The notes: generated by a model not told the origin, from the sequence alone. Positions 10,027 through 18,523 are shown, counted from the stretch's first letter. The stretch is DNA of 64,000 nucleotides from Thiothrix fructosivorans (GCF_017349355.1 NZ_JAFMPM010000006.1:930001-994000); one strand, 5' to 3'. A program made the numbers and translations.

Positions 10027-10035
10027 GGTCGAAGC
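10027..10035. repeat. Target-site duplication of the IS4 element, right copy
   Basis: This is the exact second copy of GGTCGAAGC at the right boundary. The remaining 190 bases up to qmcA (10036-10225) are AT-rich and presumably held the divergent promoters of qmcA and of the DUF1800 operon before the insertion; I could not assign specific promoter boxes. Confidence 0.94.
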
Positions 10036-10225
10036 AGACATGCTTAGACTTTGTGCGATTGGCTATAACACTAACATATCGATTGCTTAATAATAAATAA
10101 TTTTTATCATACTTTTTACAAAGTAGCCCAATCTTCATCTGGAAATAGTCGCCGTTTGCTGCTAGCAAGACTACACTGATACCCAATACCAATAACAAAT
10201 CCCCTGTATTTGCAAGGAGCACCCC

Positions 10226-11101
10226 ATGACTGAATTCTCCATCGCCGTCCTCGTCTTCATTGCTGCGCTCATCTTCATGGGCGTGAAAATGGTGCCGCAA
10301 GGCTACAACTACACCGTCGAACGCTTCGGGCGTTACGTCTACACCCTGCAACCCGGTTTGGGGCTACTCGTCCCCGTGATTTACCAAGTCGGGCGCAAGG
10401 TCAATATGATGGAACAAGTGCTCGACATCCTCCCGCAGCAAGTCATTACTGCCGACAACGCCAACGTCAATATCGACGGCGTGGTGTTCTACCAAGTGTT
10501 CGACCCCGCCAAAGCCTCGTATGAAATCACCAACCTGCAAACTGCCATCCTCAATCTGGTGATGACCAATTTGCGTTCGGTGTGTGGTGCACTCGAACTC
10601 GATCACCTATTGAGCAAGCGCGATGAGATCGGTACACGCATCCTTTCCATCGTCGACGAAGCTACCAGCGCATGGGGCGTGAAAGTCTTACGTGTCGAAA
10701 TTAAAGACATCGAACCCCCCGCCGAACTGATCCGCGCCATGAACTTGCAAATGACCGCCGAACGTCAAAAACGTGCGCAAATCACCGAAGCCGAAGGCAA
10801 AAAACAGGCGCAAATCCTCGAAGCTGAAGGTGCAAAATCCGCCGCTTTCCTGCGTGCCGAAGCCCGCGAACGTGAAGCTCTCGCCGAAGCCAAGGCCACC
10901 CAAATGGTCTCCAAAGCCGTCGCGGAAGGCGATGTGCAAGCCCTCAACTACTTCGTCGCCCAGAAATACGTTGAAGCGCTGGGCAAGTTTGCCGATTCCA
11001 ACCAGCAAAAAACCATTTTCATGCCACTCGACACCAGCGGCTTGATGGGATCAATCGGTAGCATTAACGAGCTGTGGAAAGCGATGAAGGATAAAACTTA
11101 A
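10226..11101 (+). CDS. qmcA: QmcA-like SPFH/band 7 membrane protein (paraslipin)
   Basis: SPFH proteins oligomerise on the inner membrane and are thought to organise membrane microdomains and modulate FtsH/HflKC-type proteolysis. The 291-residue protein has one N-terminal membrane segment (about residues 4-22). A band 7 domain begins VPQGYNYTVERFGRYV, followed by VITADNANVNIDGVVFYQVFD and RVEIKDIEPPAELIRAM. A long Ala/Glu-rich coiled coil follows. The ATG at 10226 is preceded by CAAGGAGC. Its stop overlaps the start of the nfeD gene (TAATG), so the two are co-translated, the usual pairing for this family. Confidence 0.92.
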   Translation: MTEFSIAVLVFIAALIFMGVKMVPQGYNYTVERFGRYVYTLQPGLGLLVPVIYQVGRKVNMMEQVLDILPQQVITADNANVNIDGVVFYQVFDPAKASYEITNLQTAILNLVMTNLRSVCGALELDHLLSKRDEIGTRILSIVDEATSAWGVKVLRVEIKDIEPPAELIRAMNLQMTAERQKRAQITEAEGKKQAQILEAEGAKSAAFLRAEAREREALAEAKATQMVSKAVAEGDVQALNYFVAQKYVEALGKFADSNQQKTIFMPLDTSGLMGSIGSINELWKAMKDKT

Positions 11102-11550
11102 TGGATATGCAGCACCTTGAATTTTGGCACTGGCTGATTTTCGGCATGTTGTTAATGGCGTTGGAAGTGCTTGCCCCAGCAATGGTGGTGATGTGGTTTG
11201 GGTTCGGCGCGATGGTCGCAGGCGTTGCACTATGGCTAATACCGTCACTGTCGCTAGGCATACAAATTCTCATCTTCGCACTGGTATCGTTGGTGAGCGT
11301 CTTCGGCTGGCGTAAATCACGTTTTCGCGAGGAAAATATCCATTCGGATACGCCGGAGTTGAATAACCGTTTACACAGTCATATTGGCAAGGCATACGTG
11401 CTAACAGAAGCCATCAGCAACGGGCGGGGTACAATCCGCGTCGGTGATACCGCATGGCGGGTGAGTGGGGCAGACCTGCCCGCCGGAACACGCGTGCGCG
11501 TGACCGGCGTGGACGGGGTGATTTTTACGGTAGAAAAATCAGCGGGGTGA
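11101..11550 (+). CDS. NfeD-family membrane protein (YbbK-like)
   Basis: This 149-residue inner-membrane protein has two to three hydrophobic helices in the first 75 residues. A small C-terminal beta-rich OB-fold domain follows (from about HIGKAYVLTEAI to GVDGVIFTVEKS). NfeD proteins pair with slipins or flotillins and are thought to act with them at the membrane. The start overlaps the qmcA stop by one base, showing a two-gene operon. The convergent aminotransferase gene ends 5 bases downstream. The short form, without a serine-protease domain, matches YbbK (NfeD1b). Confidence 0.88.
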   Translation: MDMQHLEFWHWLIFGMLLMALEVLAPAMVVMWFGFGAMVAGVALWLIPSLSLGIQILIFALVSLVSVFGWRKSRFREENIHSDTPELNNRLHSHIGKAYVLTEAISNGRGTIRVGDTAWRVSGADLPAGTRVRVTGVDGVIFTVEKSAG

Positions 11551-11555
11551 AGCGT

Positions 11556-12758
11556 TTAACCTTCACCCGACAAGACGCGTTCCATTTCTGCCATACCCGC
11601 TGGCAAATCCAGTTCTGCACCCGCTGCCCGCATACTCGAACCGAGGGCGTGCAGGGTGCGGAACAGGTTGTACGCGCGGCTTTGTTCGCCCATCTGCCCA
11701 ATCCGCAGGATGTTTAAGCCGAATGCGCCGGAAATTTCCACTTTATGCACGTTCGACATGTGGGCGCGGACGACATCGGCGGACACATGATCCGGCACAA
11801 CAATCCCCACGACGGAATTCAAACGGTGCTGCTTTTCGATCAATAGCTTCAGCCCCATTGTCTCGATACCCGCTTGCAGGGCTTCTGAGCAACGCAGGTG
11901 GCGTTCAAACCGTTGCGGCAAGGTTTCTTCACACACCAAGCGCAACGCTTCATGCAAGGCGAGGATGCCGGAAACTGGCGCGGTGTAGTGGTAAGATTTC
12001 TGATTCCAGAATTTGTCGGCGAGTTGCGCATCCAAACACCAGTGGAATGGCAGTTCTTGGCGTGTGGCGATTTTCTTTGCCCACGCGGCTTCAGAAAACG
12101 CTAGCAACGATACGCCCGGAATCGACGATAAGCCTTTTTGCCCGCCGGTAATAATTGCGTCAACTTCCCAGTTATCCATTTCCAGCGGCATGGTGCTTAG
12201 GGTACACACCGCATCGACAATGACCGTGCAGCCGTAGCGCTTGGCGAGTTTGGCAATCTGGTTGAGGTTTTTATTACAGACGGTGTTGGAGGTTTCGCCT
12301 TGCACCAAGGTTACGGTGTCAAAGTTGCCTTGTTGCAAGGCACGTTCGACCATTGCCACGTCAGCACCTTCGTTGTGTGGCACTTCCAACAGGGTTGGTT
12401 CGGCGCGTACTCGCCGCGCCATTTCTGCCATGCGTTGGCTGAAATAGCCGTTGGTAATGCACAGTACGCGTGAACCCGGCATAACCAAGTTGGCAACCGC
12501 CATTTCCATTGCCGCCGAACCTGGGCCACTCACGCCCATGACGTGGCTGGATTCGGTTTGGAAGACGTAGCGCCCCATGTCTTTGACTTGCTCGATCACC
12601 CGGTTCATGGTGTCGCCCAAGTGGTTGATGACAATGGAGTTCGCCGCCGCAACCTTTTGCGGGATTGGAACAGGCCCCGCGCCCATCATTAAGAGTGGTT
12701 CATCCGGCAGAATATGCTCAAGCGGCACAATACTGGGCGGGGGGAGTAATTCGTTCAT
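11556..12758 (-). CDS. Class V aminotransferase (alanine-glyoxylate/serine-pyruvate type)
   Basis: This is a PLP-dependent enzyme of the AGXT/SPT family, about 400 residues, which transfers amino groups between small amino acids and 2-oxo acids such as glyoxylate. Family motifs seen are MMGAGPVPIP near the N terminus, GVSGPGSAAMEMA, QGETSN, VIVDAVCTLSTMP and the PLP-lysine segment ITGGQKGLSS near residue 205. The ATG at 12756-12758 (MNELLPPP) with an upstream AAGGA is preferred over an in-frame TTG at 12776. The gene stands alone and converges on nfeD. Substrate specificity (glyoxylate, or another acceptor) cannot be decided from motifs. Confidence 0.9.
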   Translation of the reverse strand: MNELLPPPSIVPLEHILPDEPLLMMGAGPVPIPQKVAAANSIVINHLGDTMNRVIEQVKDMGRYVFQTESSHVMGVSGPGSAAMEMAVANLVMPGSRVLCITNGYFSQRMAEMARRVRAEPTLLEVPHNEGADVAMVERALQQGNFDTVTLVQGETSNTVCNKNLNQIAKLAKRYGCTVIVDAVCTLSTMPLEMDNWEVDAIITGGQKGLSSIPGVSLLAFSEAAWAKKIATRQELPFHWCLDAQLADKFWNQKSYHYTAPVSGILALHEALRLVCEETLPQRFERHLRCSEALQAGIETMGLKLLIEKQHRLNSVVGIVVPDHVSADVVRAHMSNVHKVEISGAFGLNILRIGQMGEQSRAYNLFRTLHALGSSMRAAGAELDLPAGMAEMERVLSGEG

Positions 12759-12857
12759 GGAAATGCTTTCCTTCAATAGACAAAAGAGGTGTTGTGATCA
12801 TAGCCCCGTCAACATTAGCCTTAACTGTATTGCAATGGAAGCCTTGCGACGATGTTC

Positions 12858-13226
12858 TTATAACTGGACGCCAATGGTGACGCCGGTATGTGGAAACCAC
12901 GGGTAAGCTGAGCCACCAAAGCCATCGGTACTATTGCGCTCATTATTACGTTGCACTTGGCGTGATTGGCAGACACGGAAGCCATCTTCCCAACCGAGTT
13001 TATAGTCGGGTACATTGGCTTTGCTTAATTCCTTGGCGTAAGCAAACGCTTTATTGCCGCCAGCGGAAAGCCCGCTTTGGCAGCCGTCGCGGTAGCCACT
13101 GCTAAACAGGGGCGATTTGCCGCTAACACCAACCATTTCACGGTTCAGTTGCTCGGCGGGTGGAACGCTGGCACAGCCTAGCAGCAGGGTGGCGGCAAGG
13201 CTGGCGATGATGCTGTGAGTTTTCAT
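12858..13226 (-). CDS. Putative lipoprotein of unknown function (122 aa)
   Basis: The N terminus is a lipoprotein signal with lipobox LLGC (cleavage before Cys18), so the product is probably anchored in the cell envelope. The mature part is small and polar, with SSGYRDGCQSGLSAGG and DYKLGWEDGFRVCQ, repeated GY/GW-D-G-C patterns resembling those in some small envelope proteins. I cannot name a family. It is transcribed divergently from the VOC gene, with a perfect 10-bp hairpin in the shared intergenic region. Confidence 0.8.
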   Translation of the reverse strand: MKTHSIIASLAATLLLGCASVPPAEQLNREMVGVSGKSPLFSSGYRDGCQSGLSAGGNKAFAYAKELSKANVPDYKLGWEDGFRVCQSRQVQRNNERNSTDGFGGSAYPWFPHTGVTIGVQL

Positions 13227-13294
13227 ATCAATCCTTGGTGTAAGCGCACAATGCGTGCATGTCTCAACTTACAGCATAGCGCGAATTTAACAAA

Positions 13295-13320
13295 CCTCCT
13301 GACACAATGCTGTCAGGAGG
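13295..13320. repeat. Perfect 10-bp stem-loop between divergent genes
   Basis: The arms CCTCCTGACA (13295-13304) and TGTCAGGAGG (13311-13320) pair perfectly around a 6-base loop. There is no T-run after either arm, and the structure lies between two diverging genes rather than after a gene, so an operator or an mRNA-leader structure is more likely than a terminator. Confidence 0.75.
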
Positions 13321-13374
13321 GGCGGGTTAAACTACACCAACGAATTAACAATGACCCATCAAAGGAGCAATACC

Positions 13375-13749
13375 ATGAGAGCAAATCCTATCGGCTGGTT
13401 TGAAATCTACGTGCAAGACATGCCACGTGCTAAAGCCTTTTACGAAGCTGTTTTCCAAGGTGAACTGGAAAATTTGGGTAGCACAAGCCCAATGGAATAT
13501 TGGACATTCCCCATGTCGGCTGAAAACTACGGCGCATCCGGTGCGCTGGTGAAAATGGAAGGCGTGCCTTCCGGCGGTAATACGACTGTGGTGTATTTTC
13601 ATTGCTTGGATTGTGCTGTTGAAGCTGCCCGTGTTGCCGAACACGGCGGCAGTATTTTCAAAGAAAAAATGTCTATTGGCGAGCACGGTTGCGTCGCTCT
13701 GGTTTACGATACCGAAGGCAATATGATCGGTTTACATTCGATGAATTGA
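13375..13749 (+). CDS. VOC-family (glyoxalase/dioxygenase superfamily) protein
   Basis: This is a small single-domain VOC protein of 124 residues. It starts RANPIGWFEIYVQDMPRAKAFYEAVF, the standard first beta-alpha-beta unit, and ends HGCVALVYDTEGNMIGLHS. An in-frame upstream ATG at 13351 exists, but the ATG at 13375 has a strong AAAGGAG site. Members bind metal and act on small molecules or confer resistance; the substrate here is unknown. Ten bases downstream lies a truncated YafY-type regulator. Adjacency suggests the regulator once controlled this gene. Confidence 0.88.
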   Translation: MRANPIGWFEIYVQDMPRAKAFYEAVFQGELENLGSTSPMEYWTFPMSAENYGASGALVKMEGVPSGGNTTVVYFHCLDCAVEAARVAEHGGSIFKEKMSIGEHGCVALVYDTEGNMIGLHSMN

Positions 13750-13758
13750 GGAGTTTCC

Positions 13759-13914
13759 ATGCGTCGTGCTGACCGTTTGTTCCAACTGGTGCAAATCTTG
13801 CGGAACAAACGTTTGGTCACGGCGCGTGAACTGGCGGAACGCTTGGAGGTGTCCGAACGCACCATCTACCGCGATATTCAGGACTTGAGCCTTTCCGGTG
13901 TACCGTTCTTTTAA
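13759..13914 (+). pseudogene. YafY-type HTH regulator, truncated to 51 residues
   Basis: The frame starts MRRADRLFQLVQILRNKR and contains a complete helix-turn-helix (TARELAERLEVSERTIYRDIQ) of the DeoR/YafY class. It then runs LSLSGVP and stops after two unrelated residues (FF). Family members continue for about 180 more residues with a WYL ligand domain. None of that is found after the adjacent TnpB element (15160-15447). The regulator therefore lost its 3' part when, or after, the element inserted. A free HTH fragment might still be made, but regulation by a ligand is gone. Confidence 0.85.
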
Positions 13915-15180
13915 ACTTATACAAACTTAACCAAGGTCAAGTTTGCGGTTAAATTCCTGCTTCATTGGGGCTGGTTTCGTCTTCGGCTTGCGCCCAAGAC
14001 CAGCGCCTTCCCCTCCACAGGCCGACACCGTGGAACTCACGGCGTGGTTGCTGAGCGTAGCCGAAGCATACTCTTGCAAATTCTTGGCAGCGTTTACGTC
14101 ACGGTCATGAACTGCGCCACAAACGGGGCAAGTCCATTCGCGTACCGATAGTGGTAATTTGTCCACTTTATGCCCACAGTCGGGGGCAGAACAAGTCTTG
14201 CTGGAGGCAAAAAACCGATCAGCGATGACCACCACCGAACCACGCATTCCCGCCTTGTACTCCAGTTGCCGCCGGAACTCGAAAAATCCCATATCACTGA
14301 TAGCACGGGATAAATGGCGGTTTTTCACCATGCCCGATACGTTCAAGTCTTCAATGCCGATGGTGTGGAAACGGCGGGTTAAATCCGTAGTGAGTTGGTG
14401 CAAACTGTCTTGGCGGATGTTGGCTATCTTGGCGTGAAGCCTTGCCAGTTTTGCCTTGGCTTTGTGGCGGTTGGCACTGCCTTTGACCTTGCGTGACAGG
14501 CTGCGGGATAGCCGTTTTAGGCGTGAAAGCAAGGCTTTATGCGGCTTTGCTCCTGTAACTTTTTCCCCCGTTGATAACGTTGCCAGTGCGGATACGCCCA
14601 AATCCACCCCCACCGTGCCTTGGTTTTCGGCAGGCGGGAGGTGGTTTTGATCCGTATCCACGGTGATGCTGGCGAACCACTGGTCAGCGGTGCGAGAAAT
14701 CGTGGCAGAAAGAATTTTGCCGAAAAAGCGTAACGTTTCCCGTATCCGTACTAACCCAAGGTTGGGAATGCGGATGCGGGAAGCATCAAGCGAAAATTGA
14801 TCGTTGGTGAGGCTGAAACTGTCACGGCTTTTGCCTTTCTTTTTGAATTGCGGGTACTGGGCACGTCCTGCAAAGAAGTTATTGAAAGCCTGCCCCAATT
14901 GGATAATCGCCATTTGTGGGGCATTTTTGGTGACTTCCAACATCCACGGGAATTGGTCGCGTTTGATGGCGTTCAATTGGCGGCGCAAGCTCATTTGATT
15001 GGGTTTGGGCTGAGTATTGTCGTCTTTCCACGCGGCGTATTGGGTTTGCCATTCCGCCAACGCCCAGTTGTAAGCAAACCGAGCTGTACCTGCGGCTTTC
15101 GCCAAGTACGTGGCTTGTTTATTGTTGGGGTCTAGGCGGATTTTGTGGCTGATAATCATGAGGGATAGGATGCAATACAG
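13909..15180 (-). mobile_element. IS200/IS605-group TnpB-only element (approximate limits)
   Basis: A tnpB gene without a Y1 transposase (tnpA) is typical of the IS1341-like, non-autonomous branch of IS200/IS605. The right end must lie between the broken regulator codon near 13909 and the tnpB stop at 13927. The left end was not located; 15180 is only a rough limit. These elements make no target duplications, so the ends cannot be fixed from one copy. Confidence 0.6.
13927..15159 (-). CDS. tnpB: TnpB RNA-guided nuclease of IS200/IS605 element
   Basis: This 410-residue TnpB homologue belongs to the ancestral group of Cas12; such enzymes use an omega RNA from the element's right end to cut DNA. 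The N-terminal segment (RLDPNNKQATYLAKAAGTARFAYNWAL) is typical. The RuvC residues appear in GVDLGVSALATLS (Asp), GIEDLNVSGM (Glu) and HDRDVNAAKN (Asp). A four-Cys zinc finger lies between the last two (CSAPDCG and CPVCG). All catalytic residues seem present, so the nuclease may be functional. The stop is about 15 bases from the broken regulator, leaving little room beyond the gene for the omega RNA, which would overlap the 3' coding end. Confidence 0.93.
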   Translation of the reverse strand: MIISHKIRLDPNNKQATYLAKAAGTARFAYNWALAEWQTQYAAWKDDNTQPKPNQMSLRRQLNAIKRDQFPWMLEVTKNAPQMAIIQLGQAFNNFFAGRAQYPQFKKKGKSRDSFSLTNDQFSLDASRIRIPNLGLVRIRETLRFFGKILSATISRTADQWFASITVDTDQNHLPPAENQGTVGVDLGVSALATLSTGEKVTGAKPHKALLSRLKRLSRSLSRKVKGSANRHKAKAKLARLHAKIANIRQDSLHQLTTDLTRRFHTIGIEDLNVSGMVKNRHLSRAISDMGFFEFRRQLEYKAGMRGSVVVIADRFFASSKTCSAPDCGHKVDKLPLSVREWTCPVCGAVHDRDVNAAKNLQEYASATLSNHAVSSTVSACGGEGAGLGRKPKTKPAPMKQEFNRKLDLG

Positions 15181-15250
15181 CAGGTTTTGTGTCTAGGGGT
15201 GGGTGTTTTTGATGTTGCTATCGACAGATGAACGGTAGTCTGTGCCTTAC

Positions 15251-15283
15251 AACTTCTCCAAAATGACAAAGATTGGAGAAGTT
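15251..15283. repeat. Perfect 10-bp inverted repeat upstream of topA
   Basis: AACTTCTCCA (15251-15260) and TGGAGAAGTT (15274-15283) pair around a 13-base loop. The stem lies in the 288-base gap between tnpB and topA, the longest gene-free stretch in the window. It could be a remnant of the lost regulator region, part of the element's left end, or a regulatory structure for topA. There is no T-run. Confidence 0.6.
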
Positions 15284-15447
15284 TGGGTGGGTTTTGTGGT
15301 AGCTGCTTCAAACCCTAACGGCTGGGCGGTTTCCCAACTGATTTCACTTACATTGCGTGCAAAACTTTACTTTCCCCCTCACTACAAGCATAAAATGCGC
15401 CATTGTGACTAATCCAATATGGGCAGTGACGCCTTGAAGCATAAGAA

Positions 15448-17943
15448 ATGAGCGAAAATCTGGTAATCGTCGAATCTCCGGCGAAAGGTAAAACCATCCA
15501 AAAGTATTTGGGTGATGGGTTTGAAGTGCTAGCCTCTTACGGGCATGTGCGCGACTTAATTCCCAAGGAAGGCGCAGTCGACCCTGCAAATGGCTACGCC
15601 ATGCGTTACGAAATTATTGACCGCAATCAAAAGCATGTCGATGCGATTGCGCGTGCCTTAAAAAAAGCCGACAACCTGTATCTTGCGACCGACCCGGACA
15701 GGGAAGGCGAGGCGATTTCGTGGCATTTATACGAATTATTGAACGAACGCGGCGCACTCAAGGGTAAAAATGTCCAACGTGTGGTATTCCACGAAATCAC
15801 CAAACGTGCGGTACAAGAAGCCATTGCCAACCCGCGTGACCTTGCGCTCGACTTGGTGGATGCGCAGCAAGCGCGGCGGGCGCTGGATTACCTGGTTGGT
15901 TTCAACCTCTCACCGTTGCTGTGGCGTAAAATTAAGCCCAGCTTGTCGGCAGGGCGCGTGCAAAGCCCCGCGTTGCGCTTGATCGTGGAGCGTGAAGACG
16001 AAATCGACCGTTTCGTGCGCCAAGAATACTGGACCATGACGGCGCAAAACGAAAAAGACGCGCAAGCCTTCAGTGCACGGCTGCACACCTTAGATAATCA
16101 CAAGCTCGACCAGTTCGACATTAATCACGCAGCCCGTGCGACGGAAGTGCGTGAGCGTTTGCTGGCAGCCGCCAACGGTCAGTTGCTGGTCAGCAAAGTC
16201 GATAAGAAACAGCGTAAGCGTTACCCCGCGCCGCCGTTTACCACCTCGACGTTGCAGCAGGAAGCGGTGCGCAAGCTACGCTTTTCCACACAACGGGCGA
16301 TGCGCGTTGCCCAGCAATTGTACGAAGGCATTGACCTTGGCAGTGGCCCGGTGGGTTTAATTACCTACATGCGTACCGACTCAGTGAGTTTGGCAAACGA
16401 AGCCATCAGCGAATTGCGTGGGTTGATCGAACAGCGTTACGGGCAAGACAAATTGCCGGAAACACCCAATTTCTACAAAACCAAGTCCAAAAACGCTCAG
16501 GAAGCGCATGAAGCGGTACGCCCGACTTCCGCGCATCGCACGCCGGAGCAGGTCAAAAGCCACCTCAACGAAGAGCAGTTCAAACTGTATGAGTTGATCT
16601 GGAAACGCACCGTGGCTTGCCAAATGATCTTCGCCACGCTCGACACGGTGTCAGCGGATTTGACGGCGGAGGCGGGCAGTTTCTTCCGTGCGTCTGGCTC
16701 GACCATCCGCACCCCCGGCTTTTTGCTGGTGTACGAAGAAGGCTTGGATGATCGCGCCAGCGAAAAAGACAGCACCTTGCCGTTGTTGGAAGAGGGTGAA
16801 ACCATCACCTTGCTCGACATTGCCGCCGAACAGCATTTCACTGAACCACCACCGCGTTATTCGGAAGCGTCCTTAGTCAAGACTTTGGAAGAGTTTGGGA
16901 TTGGTCGCCCGTCAACTTACGCCAGCATTATTTCTACCTTGTTGGCGCGTGAATACGTCGAGTTGGATAACCGCCGTTTCACTCCGACGGATATTGGACG
17001 TATCGTGATTCGTTTCCTGACGGAGCATTTCACCCAATACGTCGATTACGATTTCACCGCGAATCTCGAAAACGAGCTGGATGAAATTTCGCGCGGCGAA
17101 AAAGATTGGGTGCCAGTGATGGATGCCTTCTGGCAGCCGTTCCACCAGTTGGTCGACGAAAAGATGGAAAGCGTCAACCGTAGCGATGTGCTGCAATCGC
17201 GCGAATTGGGCATTGACCCGACCAGCGGTAAGCCGGTGTCGGTGCGTTTAGGGCGATTTGGGCCGATGGTGCAAATCGGTACCAAAGACGACGAAGACAA
17301 GCCCGTGTTCGCGGGTTTGCGCCCCGGCATGAAGCTGGATACGGTGACGTTGGAAGAAGCACTGGAACTGTTCAAACTACCGCGCCAGTTGGGTGAAACC
17401 GACGACGGCAAAGCCATTAGCACCAATGTCGGGCGCTTTGGTGCTTACGTCAAATACGGTGATCAATTCGCTTCGCTGAAAAAAGAAGACGACCCGCACA
17501 CCATTACCTTAGAGCGGGCGTTGGAGCTGATTGCCGAGAAGAAGATTAAGGATGCGGAAAAAATCCTGGTCGATTTTGGCAATGGCATCCAAATCCTCAA
17601 AGGGCGTTGGGGCCCGTACATCAACAAAGTGGTGAAGCGCGTTAAATTGCAGATTCGCCTGCCTAAAGACCGCGAACCGGACAGTATGACGCTGGAAGAG
17701 TGCGAAGCGTTGGTCGCAGTGGCACTGGAAGCCAAAGGCGTGAAAAAAGGCGCGAAAAAGGCGAAGGATGCTAAGGATGCAGTAGCGAAGCCGGAAGGTG
17801 ATGCAGCAGCGGCTGACGTTGCTGACAAGCCTAAAGCGAAACCAAAGGCTGCGCCGAAAAAAGCAGCGACGGCTACCAAAAAGCCTGCGGCGAAGAAGCC
17901 AGCAGTGAAAAAAGCGACGACTACCAAAAAGTCAGCGAGTTAG
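15448..17943 (+). CDS. topA: DNA topoisomerase I (type IA)
   Basis: This enzyme relaxes negative supercoils in the chromosome. The 831-residue protein has an N-terminal TOPRIM domain (LVIVESPAKGKTIQKYLG, ATDPDREGEAISWH) and the conserved SLSAGRVQSPALRLIVERE. The catalytic Tyr is at residue 307 in GLITYMRTDS, followed by HEAVRPTS and GIGRPSTYASII. The C-terminal part lacks the Cys4 zinc fingers of E. coli TopA. Instead it has several topoisomerase C-terminal repeats (GRFGPMVQIG, GRFGAYVKYG, GRWGPYINK) and a Lys/Ala/Pro-rich histone-H1-like tail of about 80 residues. tsaC follows 2 bases later, so the two may share an mRNA. Confidence 0.97.
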   Translation: MSENLVIVESPAKGKTIQKYLGDGFEVLASYGHVRDLIPKEGAVDPANGYAMRYEIIDRNQKHVDAIARALKKADNLYLATDPDREGEAISWHLYELLNERGALKGKNVQRVVFHEITKRAVQEAIANPRDLALDLVDAQQARRALDYLVGFNLSPLLWRKIKPSLSAGRVQSPALRLIVEREDEIDRFVRQEYWTMTAQNEKDAQAFSARLHTLDNHKLDQFDINHAARATEVRERLLAAANGQLLVSKVDKKQRKRYPAPPFTTSTLQQEAVRKLRFSTQRAMRVAQQLYEGIDLGSGPVGLITYMRTDSVSLANEAISELRGLIEQRYGQDKLPETPNFYKTKSKNAQEAHEAVRPTSAHRTPEQVKSHLNEEQFKLYELIWKRTVACQMIFATLDTVSADLTAEAGSFFRASGSTIRTPGFLLVYEEGLDDRASEKDSTLPLLEEGETITLLDIAAEQHFTEPPPRYSEASLVKTLEEFGIGRPSTYASIISTLLAREYVELDNRRFTPTDIGRIVIRFLTEHFTQYVDYDFTANLENELDEISRGEKDWVPVMDAFWQPFHQLVDEKMESVNRSDVLQSRELGIDPTSGKPVSVRLGRFGPMVQIGTKDDEDKPVFAGLRPGMKLDTVTLEEALELFKLPRQLGETDDGKAISTNVGRFGAYVKYGDQFASLKKEDDPHTITLERALELIAEKKIKDAEKILVDFGNGIQILKGRWGPYINKVVKRVKLQIRLPKDREPDSMTLEECEALVAVALEAKGVKKGAKKAKDAKDAVAKPEGDAAAADVADKPKAKPKAAPKKAATATKKPAAKKPAVKKATTTKKSAS

Positions 17944-17945
17944 GC

Positions 17946-18503
17946 GTGTTAACTTCTGATTTATTCCCCGCCATCCGCGCTGTTCAAGCGGGTGGCGTGA
18001 TCGCCTACCCTACCGAAGCCGTCTACGGTCTCGGTTGCAACCCCGCCGATCTTGCCGCCGTGCAACGCATTCTCACCCTCAAGCAACGCGCTGCGGACAA
18101 GGGGCTAATTCTGATTGCTGCCGACCTCTCACAGCTTGAGCCGTATCTGTTACCGCTGGATGCTAAGTTGCAAGCACGGATTCTTCCCACCTGGCCGGGC
18201 GCAGTAACGTGGTTATTGCCAGTGCGCCCTGAGGTTTCGCCGCTAATCCGTGGCAAGCATGACACGCTTGCGGTACGTATCACCGCGCACCCCACTTGCC
18301 GTGCGTTGTGCCAGCAATTAGGGCATCCGCTGATTTCCACCAGTGCCAACGTCAGCAATCAGCCGCCTGCACGGAGTGCGACTGAAGTCCACCAGCAATT
18401 TGGCACACAACTCGACGCCATTCTGGATGCACCGCTTGGTGCGCAACATCAGCCCACCGAAATACGGCATGGATTGACTGGGGAAATTGTCCGTCCCGCG
18501 TAA
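17946..18503 (+). CDS. tsaC: L-threonylcarbamoyladenylate synthase (TsaC/YrdC)
   Basis: TsaC makes threonylcarbamoyl-AMP from threonine, bicarbonate and ATP, the first step of tRNA t6A37 modification. The 185-residue protein matches the short TsaC form. Motifs are GGVIAYPTEAVYGLGCNP, LKQRAADKGLILIA, TWPGAVTWLLP and HPLISTSANVSNQPP. The likely start is a GTG at 17946, two bases after the topA stop. TsaE, which works in the same pathway, is encoded 3 kb away on the other strand. Confidence 0.95.
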   Translation: MLTSDLFPAIRAVQAGGVIAYPTEAVYGLGCNPADLAAVQRILTLKQRAADKGLILIAADLSQLEPYLLPLDAKLQARILPTWPGAVTWLLPVRPEVSPLIRGKHDTLAVRITAHPTCRALCQQLGHPLISTSANVSNQPPARSATEVHQQFGTQLDAILDAPLGAQHQPTEIRHGLTGEIVRPA

Positions 18504-18523
18504 ACAGGCTAGCATCGGCTACC

